Origin: Priestia megaterium
Lineage (GTDB): Bacteria; Bacillota; Bacilli; Bacillales; Bacillaceae_H
Reading direction: 5' to 3'
Assembly: GCF_009497655.1 (NCBI RefSeq)
Contig: NZ_CP023317.1
Span: 1,331,501-1,395,500, forward strand
Length of the DNA: 64,000 nt
The notes under the pieces are model-generated. The model was not told the origin of the DNA, made no database searches, and saw nothing but the letters and a program-made list of their open reading frames with translations. Of the stretch, positions 43,829 to 53,770 are shown one piece after another; within the stretch, counting starts at the first letter, position 1, and every line of letters starts with the position of its first letter. A program made the position numbers and the translations under genes.

Positions 43829-46800
43829 ATGAGTTTTGTAACTAAAAAAATCAAAAAAGTATTAGTAGCAAACCGAGGAGAAATTGCGATTCGTGTATTT
43901 CGAGCATGTACTGAACTGAATATTCGGACTGTTGCAATTTATTCGAAGGAAGACGCAGGTTCTTATCACCGTTACAAAGCGGATGAAGCCTATTTAGTAG
44001 GAGCGGAGAAAAAGCCGATTGATGCTTATTTAGATATAGAAGGCATCATCGACATTGCTAAGTCTCATGATGTAGATGCTATTCACCCTGGCTATGGTTT
44101 TTTGTCAGAAAATATCCAATTTGCAAAACGTTGCGAAGAAGAAGGCATTATTTTCATTGGCCCAAAATCCAAGCATCTTGATATGTTTGGCGATAAAGTA
44201 AAAGCACGTCATCAGGCTATTCAAGCAGATATTCCCGTTATTCCTGGTACAGATGGTCCTATTGATTCAATTGACGAAGCAAAAGAATTTGCTAATCAGC
44301 ATGGATATCCTCTAATGATCAAAGCAGCTTTGGGCGGAGGCGGTCGAGGCATGCGTATCGTTCGCGATGCAGACAGCCTGAATGAATCTTATGATCGTGC
44401 CAAATCAGAAGCAAAAGCGGCTTTTGGTAATGATGAAGTATACGTCGAGAAACTAGTTGAAAATCCAAAACATATTGAAGTGCAAATTTTAGGTGATGAA
44501 CAAGGAAATGTTGTGCACCTTTACGAACGCGACTGTTCAGTGCAGCGTCGTCACCAAAAAGTAGTAGAAGTAGCACCAAGTGTTTCTATAGATGAAGACT
44601 TACGTCTCCGCATTTGTGAAGCAGCTGTGCAGCTGATGGAAAAAGTGCAGTACATAAATGCTGGTACAGTAGAATTTTTAGTATCAGGAAACGATTTTTA
44701 TTTTATTGAAGTAAATCCACGTGTTCAAGTAGAGCACACAATTACTGAAATGATTACAGGTATTGATATCGTTCAATCGCAAATTTTAATTGCGGACGGC
44801 TACGCACTTCACAGCAAGGAAGTGTCTATTCCTGCACAAGACCAAATTCACGTACATGGATATGCAATTCAATCTCGTGTAACGACAGAAGACCCGTTAA
44901 ATAACTTTATGCCGGATACGGGTAAGATTATGGCTTATCGTTCTGGCGGCGGTTTTGGCGTACGTTTAGATACGGGAAACAGCTTCCAAGGCGCTGTCAT
45001 TACGCCGTATTATGATTCACTGTTAGTAAAAGTAACAACATGGGCCTTAACATTCGATCAAGCCGCATCAAAAATGGTACGGAACTTAAAAGAGTTTCGT
45101 ATTCGTGGAATTAAAACCAATATTCCATTTCTTGAAAATGTAGTAAAGCATGATAAGTTCTTAACAGGCGCTTATGATACATCCTTTATTGATACAACGC
45201 CTGAACTTTTTGTCTTCCCTAAGCGAAAAGACCGCGGAACTAAAATGCTTACATACATTGGGAATGTTACGGTAAACGGATTCCCGGGTGTATCGGAAAA
45301 GAAAAAGCCAATCTTTACGAAACCGCGTGTTCCTAATGTCGATATAAAACAACCAATTCCAAACGGAACAAAGCAGATTTTAGATGAAAAAGGCGCTGAA
45401 GGGCTAGTAAATTGGGTGAAAGAACGCAAGGAAGTGCTATTAACGGATACAACCTTCCGTGACGGCCATCAGTCTCTTTTAGCAACGCGTATTCGTACAA
45501 ACGACTTAAAACAAGTAGCTAACCCAACTGCTCGCTTGCTTCCGGATTTATTTTCTATGGAAATGTGGGGAGGAGCAACGTTTGATGTCGCTTATCGATT
45601 CTTAAAAGAAGATCCGTGGGATCGCTTGCTTACTTTACGTCAACAAGCGCCAAACGTTCTTTTCCAAATGCTTCTTCGCGCGTCAAATGCGGTTGGATAT
45701 AAAAACTATCCTGATAATGTAATCAAGGAATTTGTTGAAAAATCAGCTTATGCAGGTATTGATGTTTTCCGTATCTTTGACAGCTTAAACTGGGTGCAAG
45801 GAATGACTCTTGCAATTGACTCTGTTCGTCAAACAGGGAAGATTGCAGAAGCAGCGATGTGTTATACAGGTGATATTTTAGATCCGACGCGCCGTAAGTA
45901 TGATTTAGATTACTACAAGAACTTAGCAAAAGAGCTTGAGCAGTCTGGAGCACATATCCTGGGCATTAAAGATATGGCGGGTCTTTTAAAACCACAGGCA
46001 GCTTATGATTTAGTATCGGCTCTAAAAGAAACGGTTGATATCCCAATTCACCTTCATACGCATGATACAAGCGGAAACGGTGTATATACGTACGCAAAAG
46101 CAATTGAAGCAGGTGTAGACATTGTAGACGTAGCCGTAAGCTCAATGGCAGGCTTAACGTCTCAGCCGAGCGCTAACTCTCTTTATTACGCATTAGAAGG
46201 TGCGGACCGCAGACCAAATCTGGATATTAAAAATCTAGAAGAGCTTTCTTACTATTGGGAAGACGTGCGAAAATATTACCAAGACTTCGAAAGCGGGATG
46301 AATGCTCCTCATACGGAAGTGTACGAGCATGAAATGCCAGGCGGTCAATATAGCAACTTACAGCAACAAGCAAAAGCAGTTGGTTTAGGAAACCGCTGGG
46401 ATGAAGTAAAAGATATGTATTCACGCGTGAATTTGTTATTTGGTGATATTGTAAAAGTTACGCCATCATCAAAAGTAGTTGGAGACATGGCATTGTTTAT
46501 GGTTCAAAACAATTTGACAGAAGAAACGCTGTTTGAGCGCGGTGAAACGCTTGACTTCCCGGATTCCGTTATTGAATTGTTTGAAGGGTATTTAGGACAG
46601 CCTCACGGGGGATTCCCTAAAGAGCTTCAGCGCATCATTCTAAAAGGCAGAAAACCTATTACAGTTCGTCCTGGAGAACTGTTAGAAGATGTGGACTTCG
46701 ATGCAGTGAAAGAAAAGCTATTTAAAGACTTAAATCGTCAAGTGACGAGTTTTGACGCCATTGCTTATGCGCTGTATCCAAAAGTATTTATGGATTATCA

Positions 46801-47278
46801 CAAAGCAGTCGAACAATACGGAGACATCTCTGTTCTTGATACACCGACTTTCCTATACGGCATGCGTTTAGGAGAAGAGGCTGAAATTGAGATTGAAAAA
46901 GGAAAAACCTTAATCGTTCGCCTTGTATCCATTGGAGAACCGCAGGCAGACGGTACGCGAACAGTATACTTTGAATTAAACGGTCAGCCTCGTGAAGTCG
47001 TGATTAAAGACGAAAGTGTCAAAACAACCGTTACGGCAAAACAAAAAGCCGACCAAGGAAATCCGGCCCACATTGGCGCTTCAATGCCTGGAACCGTTAT
47101 TCGAGTAGTAGTAGAAAAAGGCGATAAAGTCTCAAAAGGTGATCACTTAATGATCACAGAAGCAATGAAAATGGAAACAACCGTGCAAGCACCATTTGAC
47201 GGCGTGATTAAACAAGTACACGTATCGAATGGAGATGGCATCCAGCCGGGAGATTTATTAATTGAATTAGAAAGCTAA
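43829..47278 (+). CDS. pycA: Pyruvate carboxylase
   Basis: 1149 residues. Biotin carboxylase (1-460, GGGGRGMRIV near 170, VEVNPRVQVEHT near 290), carboxyltransferase (about 530-800, TTFRDGHQSL, HLHTHDTSGNG), a tetramerisation/PT domain and the C-terminal biotin carboxyl carrier (EAMKMET near 1112). It makes oxaloacetate from pyruvate with ATP and bicarbonate, refilling the TCA cycle. The TTFRD motif is followed by GHQ where the usual residue is AHQ; the metal-ligand Asp is intact. In B. subtilis, DarB (here at 5346) activates PycA unless c-di-AMP is bound. ATG with AGAGGAGATTAGC upstream. Confidence 0.96.
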   Translation: MSFVTKKIKKVLVANRGEIAIRVFRACTELNIRTVAIYSKEDAGSYHRYKADEAYLVGAEKKPIDAYLDIEGIIDIAKSHDVDAIHPGYGFLSENIQFAKRCEEEGIIFIGPKSKHLDMFGDKVKARHQAIQADIPVIPGTDGPIDSIDEAKEFANQHGYPLMIKAALGGGGRGMRIVRDADSLNESYDRAKSEAKAAFGNDEVYVEKLVENPKHIEVQILGDEQGNVVHLYERDCSVQRRHQKVVEVAPSVSIDEDLRLRICEAAVQLMEKVQYINAGTVEFLVSGNDFYFIEVNPRVQVEHTITEMITGIDIVQSQILIADGYALHSKEVSIPAQDQIHVHGYAIQSRVTTEDPLNNFMPDTGKIMAYRSGGGFGVRLDTGNSFQGAVITPYYDSLLVKVTTWALTFDQAASKMVRNLKEFRIRGIKTNIPFLENVVKHDKFLTGAYDTSFIDTTPELFVFPKRKDRGTKMLTYIGNVTVNGFPGVSEKKKPIFTKPRVPNVDIKQPIPNGTKQILDEKGAEGLVNWVKERKEVLLTDTTFRDGHQSLLATRIRTNDLKQVANPTARLLPDLFSMEMWGGATFDVAYRFLKEDPWDRLLTLRQQAPNVLFQMLLRASNAVGYKNYPDNVIKEFVEKSAYAGIDVFRIFDSLNWVQGMTLAIDSVRQTGKIAEAAMCYTGDILDPTRRKYDLDYYKNLAKELEQSGAHILGIKDMAGLLKPQAAYDLVSALKETVDIPIHLHTHDTSGNGVYTYAKAIEAGVDIVDVAVSSMAGLTSQPSANSLYYALEGADRRPNLDIKNLEELSYYWEDVRKYYQDFESGMNAPHTEVYEHEMPGGQYSNLQQQAKAVGLGNRWDEVKDMYSRVNLLFGDIVKVTPSSKVVGDMALFMVQNNLTEETLFERGETLDFPDSVIELFEGYLGQPHGGFPKELQRIILKGRKPITVRPGELLEDVDFDAVKEKLFKDLNRQVTSFDAIAYALYPKVFMDYHKAVEQYGDISVLDTPTFLYGMRLGEEAEIEIEKGKTLIVRLVSIGEPQADGTRTVYFELNGQPREVVIKDESVKTTVTAKQKADQGNPAHIGASMPGTVIRVVVEKGDKVSKGDHLMITEAMKMETTVQAPFDGVIKQVHVSNGDGIQPGDLLIELES

Positions 47279-47280
47279 TC

Positions 47281-47316
47281 AAAAAAGGTACGAGCTCAGA
47301 GCTCGTACCTTTTTTG
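47281..47316. terminator. Bidirectional terminator pycA/ctaA
   Basis: AAAAAAGGTACGAGCT (47281-47296) pairs perfectly with AGCTCGTACCTTTTTT (47300-47315). Confidence 0.95.
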
Positions 47317-47317
47317 A

Positions 47318-48220
47318 TTAATTATGTGTATGACGCGTTGCAAGTAAGGTCAAGTAGCTTAATACACCGAATAGGAAAGAGATAATTAAAGAATGAGCAA
47401 GCGCGAGCTCTAGCTGCAGACGTGTGACAACAACAAGCATACCGGAAACCGCCTGAAAAATAACTAGAATGAGAGCAGCTAACCATCCGTAAAAAATATT
47501 TTTTTGATGACGATAATATTTAACTGCATGGATAAAGGCAGCTAAAATCCATACAAACGTTAAAACAGCAGCGGATCGATGTCCCATTTGAATCCACTGA
47601 TTCAAATCAACGGGTAGCCAACCGTTTCCGTTTGAACAAAATGGAACGTCTGGACAGGCTAAGCTAGCTTCTTTATGGCGAACAAGCGCGCCCGTGTACA
47701 CAACGGCATATGTGTATAAGATAACCCCGTAAATATGTTTTTTCATTTTAGAGCCTAGCTGCATGTTAGCTGTGTCGAGCTTTTGATCCACTTCAAAGAT
47801 GATAAGTGTTAACAGCAGCACAGAAGCAAACGAAATAAGGGAAATACCAAAATGAAGAGCAAGCACCGCATCTGATTGCCCCCACATAACGGCAGCGGCC
47901 CCAATTAATGCTTGCAGTACTAGGAAGAAAAAAGAGATAAACGCTAAAGGTCTAACTTCTTTTATATGTCCTAGTGAAATCCACGCCCATACGCATAAAG
48001 CGAGTACAAGAAAGCCCGACACGCCAGAAACTAAGCGGTGGCTTAATTCAACAACGGTTTCAAATGTTAAAGGGTCGGGAATGAGCTGTCCGTTACACAG
48101 AGGCCAAGAATCTCCGCACCCGTCTGCTGAACCAGTTTTCGTAACAAGAGCACCGCCAAGTAGAATAAGTAACATGGCTATGCTCGTCACAACGGATAAA
48201 AACTTTAATCCAAGTCGCAC
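47318..48220 (-). CDS. ctaA: Heme A synthase
   Basis: 300 residues, eight membrane helices. It oxidises the C8 methyl of heme O to heme A for caa3 oxidase. Cys pairs are visible (CGDSWPLC near 32-39 and CPDVPFC near 190-196). The heme-ligand His residues are in [22 protein letters not shown] and AHSLIIS. An upstream ATG at 48232 overlaps the AGGATGGTGAT ribosome site. The GTG at 48220 aligns the N-terminus exactly with B. subtilis CtaA ([10 protein letters not shown]), so it is preferred. Divergent from ctaB, as expected. Confidence 0.92.
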   Translation of the reverse strand: MRLGLKFLSVVTSIAMLLILLGGALVTKTGSADGCGDSWPLCNGQLIPDPLTFETVVELSHRLVSGVSGFLVLALCVWAWISLGHIKEVRPLAFISFFFLVLQALIGAAAVMWGQSDAVLALHFGISLISFASVLLLTLIIFEVDQKLDTANMQLGSKMKKHIYGVILYTYAVVYTGALVRHKEASLACPDVPFCSNGNGWLPVDLNQWIQMGHRSAAVLTFVWILAAFIHAVKYYRHQKNIFYGWLAALILVIFQAVSGMLVVVTRLQLELALAHSLIISFLFGVLSYLTLLATRHTHN

Positions 48221-48724
48221 AATAATCACCATCCTAAAAGCAAAGTAAGTAATATAACGAGCTAAACATTTTATCCTAATCTTTTTGTATATTAAACATA
48301 AATTTCATTTATTCTCCATAAACTTGATTGAATTTGTTATAATGGTAGAAAGTGTAAGGGTTGTTCATGAGTTTGACTCTGCAGATATGTAAAAGGTACC
48401 GTACAGAAAACTATTTTACTTGCAGAAATATCTTTTAACAAGTGACAGGGACATGCATTTAGCTCATGACAAAAAAAATCCATATTTTTTTCATGAATTC
48501 TTCACAAAGTAACGGCAAAATATGGTTTAATAAACATGAGAAATAGATAATTCTCTACTATTTTATCGTTTACATGTGAAGCTTTTAAGTAGTTTCGGTG
48601 AGAGGAATATGACTTCTTTGTGAACAAAGAGGAGATTTTTGTAAAAATATGTTGAAAACGCCTTCATTTATAGACTCTTTATTTACTAGATAAAAGTCTG
48701 TGGATGAGTAAAGGAGGAAGCGCC
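48221..48724. promoter_or_regulatory. Divergent ctaA/ctaB regulatory region
   Basis: An extended -10 (TGTTATAAT, 48335-48343) points towards ctaB. A cre-like site occurs at 48653-48666. A short palindrome CTTTGTGAACAAAG lies near 48616. No clear ResD site could be assigned by eye. No ORF with a ribosome site. Confidence 0.5.
48653..48666. promoter_or_regulatory. CcpA cre-like site upstream of ctaB
   Basis: TGAAAACGCCTTCA matches TGWNANCGNTNWCA with one mismatch. It lies 59 bp before the ctaB start. Catabolite repression of the cta genes is known in B. subtilis. Confidence 0.6.
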
Positions 48725-49663
48725 ATGGAAGATTCAAAAATGGTGGAAGATTCAACGCTTTCTGCATCGCCTAACACAGCTCATGTAAGCGAAAATAGTT
48801 CCATTTGGTCAGATTTTTTAGCTACGATTAAAATCGGAATAGTCAACTCAAATTTCATCACCACCTTTACTGGTTTTTGGCTAGCTCTTTTCTTCAACGA
48901 ACAACACTTCTTAGAAAACCTGGATAAAGCATTTTTTACTTTAATAGGTTCTTCACTTATCATCGCCGGTTCATGCAGTTTGAACAATTACATAGATCGT
49001 GACATTGACCCTCTAATGGAACGAACAAAGGGACGACCTACAGTGACAGGAAGCTTTACACCTTTGACGGTCCTTGGGATTGGAATCGGTTTGACGTTAA
49101 CCGGCTTGCTTATGCTACTAGTTGTTTCTTCCGTAGCCGCTCTCATCGGATTAGCAGGAATACTTACATATGTAGTTCTTTACACCATGTGGTCCAAAAG
49201 ACTATACACAATTAATACAGTAATCGGAAGTATATCAGGCGCTGTCCCGCCATTAATTGGATGGGCCGCTATCGATCCCAATTTACACGTAGTGGCTTGG
49301 GTATTATTTTTAATCATGTTTATTTGGCAGCCGCCTCATTTTCTAGCTCTTGCTATGCGAAGATGTGAAGAATATCGAGCAGCGGGAATCCCTATGTTGC
49401 CTGTTGTACATGGTTTTGAGCTTACAAAACGACAGATTCTCATTTGGATTGCTTGTTTGTTGCCATTACCTCTTTATTTATACGAATTAGGCATTCCATT
49501 TCTAATTTTGGCCACTGTTTTAAACATAGGATGGCTATTTTTAGGATTTGCTCAATACAATAAACAAGAAGACACAAAGTGGGCTAGCATGATGTTTGTC
49601 TACTCACTAAACTATTTAACTATTTTATTTGTCTCAATGATTGTCGCAACGCTTTTTGCCTAG
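48725..49663 (+). CDS. ctaB: Protoheme IX farnesyltransferase (heme O synthase)
   Basis: 312 residues, UbiA-type prenyltransferase with about eight helices. It attaches farnesyl to heme B to give heme O. The first Asp-rich motif is [15 protein letters not shown] (about 83-97); the second region lies near [18 protein letters not shown] (about 215-232). The N-terminal 30 residues are polar and poorly conserved. AAAGGAGGAAGCGCC selects ATG 48725 over the upstream in-frame start at 48704. First gene of ctaBCDEFG. Confidence 0.93.
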   Translation: MEDSKMVEDSTLSASPNTAHVSENSSIWSDFLATIKIGIVNSNFITTFTGFWLALFFNEQHFLENLDKAFFTLIGSSLIIAGSCSLNNYIDRDIDPLMERTKGRPTVTGSFTPLTVLGIGIGLTLTGLLMLLVVSSVAALIGLAGILTYVVLYTMWSKRLYTINTVIGSISGAVPPLIGWAAIDPNLHVVAWVLFLIMFIWQPPHFLALAMRRCEEYRAAGIPMLPVVHGFELTKRQILIWIACLLPLPLYLYELGIPFLILATVLNIGWLFLGFAQYNKQEDTKWASMMFVYSLNYLTILFVSMIVATLFA

Positions 49664-49800
49664 ATAAAATCTTTCACTGAATGCGACGCTGCACAAGGGG
49701 GATTTCTTCTACATGTAGAATTCATTATAGAAGGAATAAGTTTTATGCTCAAGAGGGCATAGATGAAATCACGTCAATGAAAGAGAGGTTGGGGAATGGT

Positions 49801-50856
49801 ATGAAAAAATGGCGATTGAACTTTCGTGTTTTGTCGTTATTTACGCTGCTTGCATTCGTGTTATCGGCCTGTGGAAAACCGTTTTTGTCAACACTTAAGC
49901 CTGCAGGTGAGGTAGCTGAAGAACAATATTCGCTTATGCTTCTTAGTACAGCCATCATGGTTTTAGTTATTATTGTGGTCACCATTATATTTATATTTGT
50001 TATTCTGCGCTTTCGTCGTCGTAAAGGCGAAGAAAACGTGATTCCAAAGCAAGTGGAAGGAAGCAGAAAGTTAGAAATTATATGGACAGTGATTCCTATC
50101 TTGCTGCTCATTATTTTGACTGTTCCAACGGTCATCTCAACATTTAAGCTAGCGGACGTAAAAGGAATGAAGGACAAAGATGCTGTCGTAGTAAATGTGC
50201 GTGCTAACTTGTACTGGTGGGAATTTGAGTATCCTAATCAAAAAATTATTACATCCCAAGATCTAGTTGTTCCAACGGATAAAAAAGTCTACTTTAATAT
50301 TAAAGCTTCTGACGTCAAGCACTCATTCTGGATTCCTTCAGTTGGAGGAAAGCTCGATGCTAACACAGAAAATGATAATAAATTTTGGCTAGTGTTTGAT
50401 TCTAAAAAATCGAAGGAAGCTAACGGGGTTTTCTACGGAAAATGTGCTGAGCTTTGCGGTCCATCTCATTCTCTTATGGACTTTAAAGTACGGGCTGTAT
50501 CAAGCAATGAATTTGATACGTGGGCAAAAGATTTGAAAAAGGCAAAGCCTGATGTAGAAACAGCATCCGCAAAAGCGGGTCAAGAGGTCTTTAATGAAAG
50601 CTGTATCGGATGCCATGCTGTTGATGTCAAAGACAATCGTCCAGAGCAAGCTCGTCAAGCACCAAACTTAGCCGGTTTTTCTGAACGTGAGCGTGTAGCC
50701 GGAGTGCTTCCTCACAACAAGGAAAATATCAAAAAATGGTTAAAAAACCCTGAGAAAGTTAAGCCGGGTAATAAGATGAGTGGTACATATCCTGACTTAA
50801 CTGATGAACAAGTAAATGAGCTAGCAGACTATTTAATGAGTTTAAAAGAAAAATAA
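49801..50856 (+). CDS. ctaC: Cytochrome caa3 oxidase subunit II
   Basis: 351 residues. Signal peptide with lipobox (Cys24 in LSAC), two membrane helices (about 42-62 and 92-112), and the cupredoxin domain with CuA ligands in CAELCGPSHSLM (about 218-229). A fused C-terminal cytochrome c domain follows with CIGCH (about 277-281) and a later Met ligand. It accepts electrons from cytochrome c pools and passes them to subunit I. The long upstream frame is discarded: ATG 49801 begins a proper lipoprotein signal, preceded by GAGAGGTTGGGGAATGG. Confidence 0.95.
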   Translation: MKKWRLNFRVLSLFTLLAFVLSACGKPFLSTLKPAGEVAEEQYSLMLLSTAIMVLVIIVVTIIFIFVILRFRRRKGEENVIPKQVEGSRKLEIIWTVIPILLLIILTVPTVISTFKLADVKGMKDKDAVVVNVRANLYWWEFEYPNQKIITSQDLVVPTDKKVYFNIKASDVKHSFWIPSVGGKLDANTENDNKFWLVFDSKKSKEANGVFYGKCAELCGPSHSLMDFKVRAVSSNEFDTWAKDLKKAKPDVETASAKAGQEVFNESCIGCHAVDVKDNRPEQARQAPNLAGFSERERVAGVLPHNKENIKKWLKNPEKVKPGNKMSGTYPDLTDEQVNELADYLMSLKEK

Positions 50857-50890
50857 ACGTCCAGTCGTTTTTAAAAGGGGAGGTTTAGCG

Positions 50891-52756
50891 ATGAGTACAC
50901 TCAGTCAAAAGAAGGGTGTAGGTGGAACAATTTGGGACTTTATGACAACTGTGGATCATAAGAAAATCGCCATTCTTTATTTAATTGCCGGCGGTATCTT
51001 TTTTCTAGTCGGAGGAGTGGAAGCGCTATTTATACGTATTCAGCTGGCTATACCAAGCAATGACTTTGTTAGTGCAGGAACGTATAATGAAATTTTAACA
51101 ATGCATGGAACAACGATGATTTTCTTAGCTGCCATGCCGCTTCTTTTTGCTATGATGAATGCAGTTGTTCCGCTGCAAATCGGAGCTCGAGATGTAGCAT
51201 TTCCATTTTTAAATTTGTTAGGTTTTTGGTTGTTTGCCTTTGGGGGACTCTTTTTAAATCTAAGCTGGTTTTTAGGAGGAGCACCTGATGCAGGTTGGAC
51301 ATCATATGCTTCGCTGTCTATTGCATCGCCTGGTCACGGAATTGATTTTTATGCGATAGGTTTGCAGATTTCCGGAGCCGGGACATTGATTTCAGGTATC
51401 AACTTTCTCGTAACAATCATTAACATGAGGGCGCCAGGTATGACTTATATGCGTATGCCGCTGTTTACGTGGACGACGTTTGTTGCATCAGCTCTTATTT
51501 TGTTTGCGTTTCCAGCACTGACGGTTGGATTGTTTTTAATGATTTTTGACCGCTTGTTCGGTGGAAACTTTTTTGACGCCACAATGGGTGGAAATACGAT
51601 TATCTGGGAACATCTTTTCTGGATATTCGGTCATCCGGAAGTATATATTTTAATTCTTCCAGCGTTTGGTGTTTTCTCAGAAATTTTACCTACTTTTTCA
51701 AGAAAGAGATTATTCGGATACTCGTCGATGGTTTTTGCTACCGTATTAATCGGATTTTTAGGGTTCATGGTGTGGGCTCACCACATGTTTACAACCGGAC
51801 TTGGTCCGATTGCAAATGCCATTTTTGCTGTCGCTACGATGGCCATCGCCGTTCCAACTGGAATTAAAATTTTTAACTGGCTGTTTACGCTTTGGGGAGG
51901 AAGTATTGAGTTTACGTCTCCAATGCTTTACGCTGTCGCCTTTATTCCGTCATTTGTTATCGGGGGAGTAACAGGAGTTATGGCAGCTGTAGCACCTGCA
52001 GATTATCAATTTCAAGATTCTTATTTTATCGTTGCTCACTTCCATTACGTTATCGTAGGCGGTGTCGTATACGCTATATTAGCAGGTGTCACATACTGGT
52101 GGCCAAAAATGTTTGGCAAGATGTTAGATGAAAAGTTAAGTAAAGCAACGTTCTGGCTCTTTTTGATTGGTTTCCACTTAACGTTCTTTATTCAGCATTT
52201 CTTAGGTCTAATGGGGATGCCTCGCCGCGTATGGACGTTCTTGCCTAATCAAGGTCTCGACCTTGGGAATGCAATCAGTTCATCAGGAGCTGCTTTCATG
52301 GCGGTTGCTACGCTCATTTTACTTGTTAACATTATAAAAACCACTGCCAAAGGACAAAAGGTAGGAGGAGATCCTTGGGGAGACGGACGTACATTAGAAT
52401 GGGCTATTTCATCTCCGCCACCAGAGTATAACTTTAAACAAACGCCGCTTGTACGCGGGTTAGATGCATATTGGATTGAAAAAATGGCAGGAAATAAAGA
52501 AATGACGCCAGCCGAACCTCTTGGTGATATTCATATGCCAAACTCATCGTTTATTCCATTTATGATATCGCTTGGGATGTTTATTGCAGGGATTGGCTTT
52601 TTGTATCGAAATGATCATGCGTGGGGAGATGTTGTAGGGATTATCGGAATGATCGTCATGTTTTTATCGATGTTCTTCCGTTCATGGATTGATGATCACG
52701 GTTTTCATATTCACAAAGAAGACTTAGTTGATGATGACAAGGAGGCGAAGATGTAA
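50891..52756 (+). CDS. ctaD: Cytochrome caa3 oxidase subunit I
   Basis: 621 residues and 12 or more membrane helices; houses heme a, heme a3 and CuB. Conserved segments: MHGTTMIFL (heme a ligand His), WEHLFWIFGHPEVYILILPAFG (CuB ligands and His-Tyr crosslink), VWAHHMFTTG, and HFHYVIVGG (heme ligands). It reduces O2 to water and pumps protons. The C-terminal extension ends in an acidic tail. ATG with AAAGGGGAGGTTTAGCG. The last base of the stop overlaps the ctaE start. Confidence 0.96.
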   Translation: MSTLSQKKGVGGTIWDFMTTVDHKKIAILYLIAGGIFFLVGGVEALFIRIQLAIPSNDFVSAGTYNEILTMHGTTMIFLAAMPLLFAMMNAVVPLQIGARDVAFPFLNLLGFWLFAFGGLFLNLSWFLGGAPDAGWTSYASLSIASPGHGIDFYAIGLQISGAGTLISGINFLVTIINMRAPGMTYMRMPLFTWTTFVASALILFAFPALTVGLFLMIFDRLFGGNFFDATMGGNTIIWEHLFWIFGHPEVYILILPAFGVFSEILPTFSRKRLFGYSSMVFATVLIGFLGFMVWAHHMFTTGLGPIANAIFAVATMAIAVPTGIKIFNWLFTLWGGSIEFTSPMLYAVAFIPSFVIGGVTGVMAAVAPADYQFQDSYFIVAHFHYVIVGGVVYAILAGVTYWWPKMFGKMLDEKLSKATFWLFLIGFHLTFFIQHFLGLMGMPRRVWTFLPNQGLDLGNAISSSGAAFMAVATLILLVNIIKTTAKGQKVGGDPWGDGRTLEWAISSPPPEYNFKQTPLVRGLDAYWIEKMAGNKEMTPAEPLGDIHMPNSSFIPFMISLGMFIAGIGFLYRNDHAWGDVVGIIGMIVMFLSMFFRSWIDDHGFHIHKEDLVDDDKEAKM

Positions 52757-53376
52757 TGGAGACTGAACAAAAGCTAACCGCTGAAACTTTCCCTGCTTCG
52801 CCTGAAAAAGCAACGCTTGAAGGGAAAAATAAATTTACCGGCTTTTGGCTCTTTTTAGGCGGGGAGACGGTTTTGTTTGCTTCACTTTTTGCTACTTATT
52901 TAGCTTTGCGCAATTCAACGATGTCAGGACCTAAGCCGGAAGAATTGTTTGATATTAAGCTTGTTTTTGCAGCAACCATGATTTTATTAACAAGTTCACT
53001 AACAAGCGTATATGCTATGTATCATATGAAAAATTTTGAGTTTAAAAAGATGCAGCTATGGTTAGGCGTTACGTGGCTTTTAGGTTTAGCGTTTTTAGGG
53101 CTAGAAATCTATGAGTTCAGGCATTATGTTCATGAAGGGCATACGTTTACAAGCAGCGCATTTGGTTCTTCTTTCTACGCGCTGGTTGGGACACACGGAG
53201 CTCACGTAACGTTCGGACTGCTTTGGATTGGTTCTTTGATGATTCGAAATGCGAAGCGGGGGCTAAACTTATATAACGCTCCTAAATATTATGTCGCAAG
53301 TTTATACTGGCACTTTATCGATGTTGTGTGGGTCTTTATTTTCACGGTTGTATATTTAATGGGAATGGTGGGATAA
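52756..53376 (+). CDS. ctaE: Cytochrome caa3 oxidase subunit III
   Basis: 206 residues with five membrane helices, the short form of subunit III. Conserved GFWLFLGGETVLFASLFATYLALRN and GTHGAHVTFGLLWI and HFIDVVWVFIF are present. The start overlaps the ctaD stop (TAATG), so translation is coupled. It stabilises subunit I and supports proton uptake. Confidence 0.95.
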   Translation: METEQKLTAETFPASPEKATLEGKNKFTGFWLFLGGETVLFASLFATYLALRNSTMSGPKPEELFDIKLVFAATMILLTSSLTSVYAMYHMKNFEFKKMQLWLGVTWLLGLAFLGLEIYEFRHYVHEGHTFTSSAFGSSFYALVGTHGAHVTFGLLWIGSLMIRNAKRGLNLYNAPKYYVASLYWHFIDVVWVFIFTVVYLMGMVG

Positions 53377-53380
53377 GCTG

Positions 53381-53713
53381 ATGACGACAAATCAATCAAA
53401 CTCAGATAACCCAAGGCTCAATTTAGAATATCGTAAAAAAAGAAACGCAGAAGATATGAAGATGCAAGTTATCTCTTTTGCAATGATGTTGTTTTTAACA
53501 CTAATTGCTTTTTTTGCGGTTTATCAAGAGTTTAGCGGATGGTACATTATGCCGGTGATTGTGCTCTTGGCGGTTGTTCAAGTCATCTTTCAACTTTATT
53601 ATTTCATGCATATGAACCACAAAGGACATACCATACCAGCATTTTTCTTGTATTCAGGCGTATTGGTAGCTCTTTTAACCATTTTAGCTTTTGTAACCAT
53701 TATTTGGTGGTAA
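53381..53713 (+). CDS. ctaF: Cytochrome caa3 oxidase subunit IV
   Basis: 110 residues: a polar N-terminus, then three membrane helices (about 27-45, 50-71 and 82-105). Belongs to the bacterial subunit IV family that assists CuB site assembly. VIFQLYYFMHMNHKGH is characteristic. It starts 4 nt after ctaE. A terminator-like hairpin separates it from ctaG. Confidence 0.93.
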   Translation: MTTNQSNSDNPRLNLEYRKKRNAEDMKMQVISFAMMLFLTLIAFFAVYQEFSGWYIMPVIVLLAVVQVIFQLYYFMHMNHKGHTIPAFFLYSGVLVALLTILAFVTIIWW

Positions 53714-53714
53714 A

Positions 53715-53745
53715 GAAAAGGGCTGGCATGCGCCAGTCCTTTTCA
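53715..53745 (+). terminator. Terminator-like hairpin between ctaF and ctaG
   Basis: GAAAAGGGCTGGC (53715-53727) pairs with GCCAGTCCTTTTC (53732-53744) with one G-U, 4-nt loop. The T run is inside the stem, so readthrough into ctaG is possible. Confidence 0.6.
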
Positions 53746-53770
53746 TCATCTGTAGAAGGAGGAATAGACG

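Noticed and set aside
48390-48402. GGTACCG as part of a T-box leader before ctaB
   Set aside because: None of the other T-box elements (specifier loop, antiterminator) is present and the downstream gene is not an amino-acid gene.
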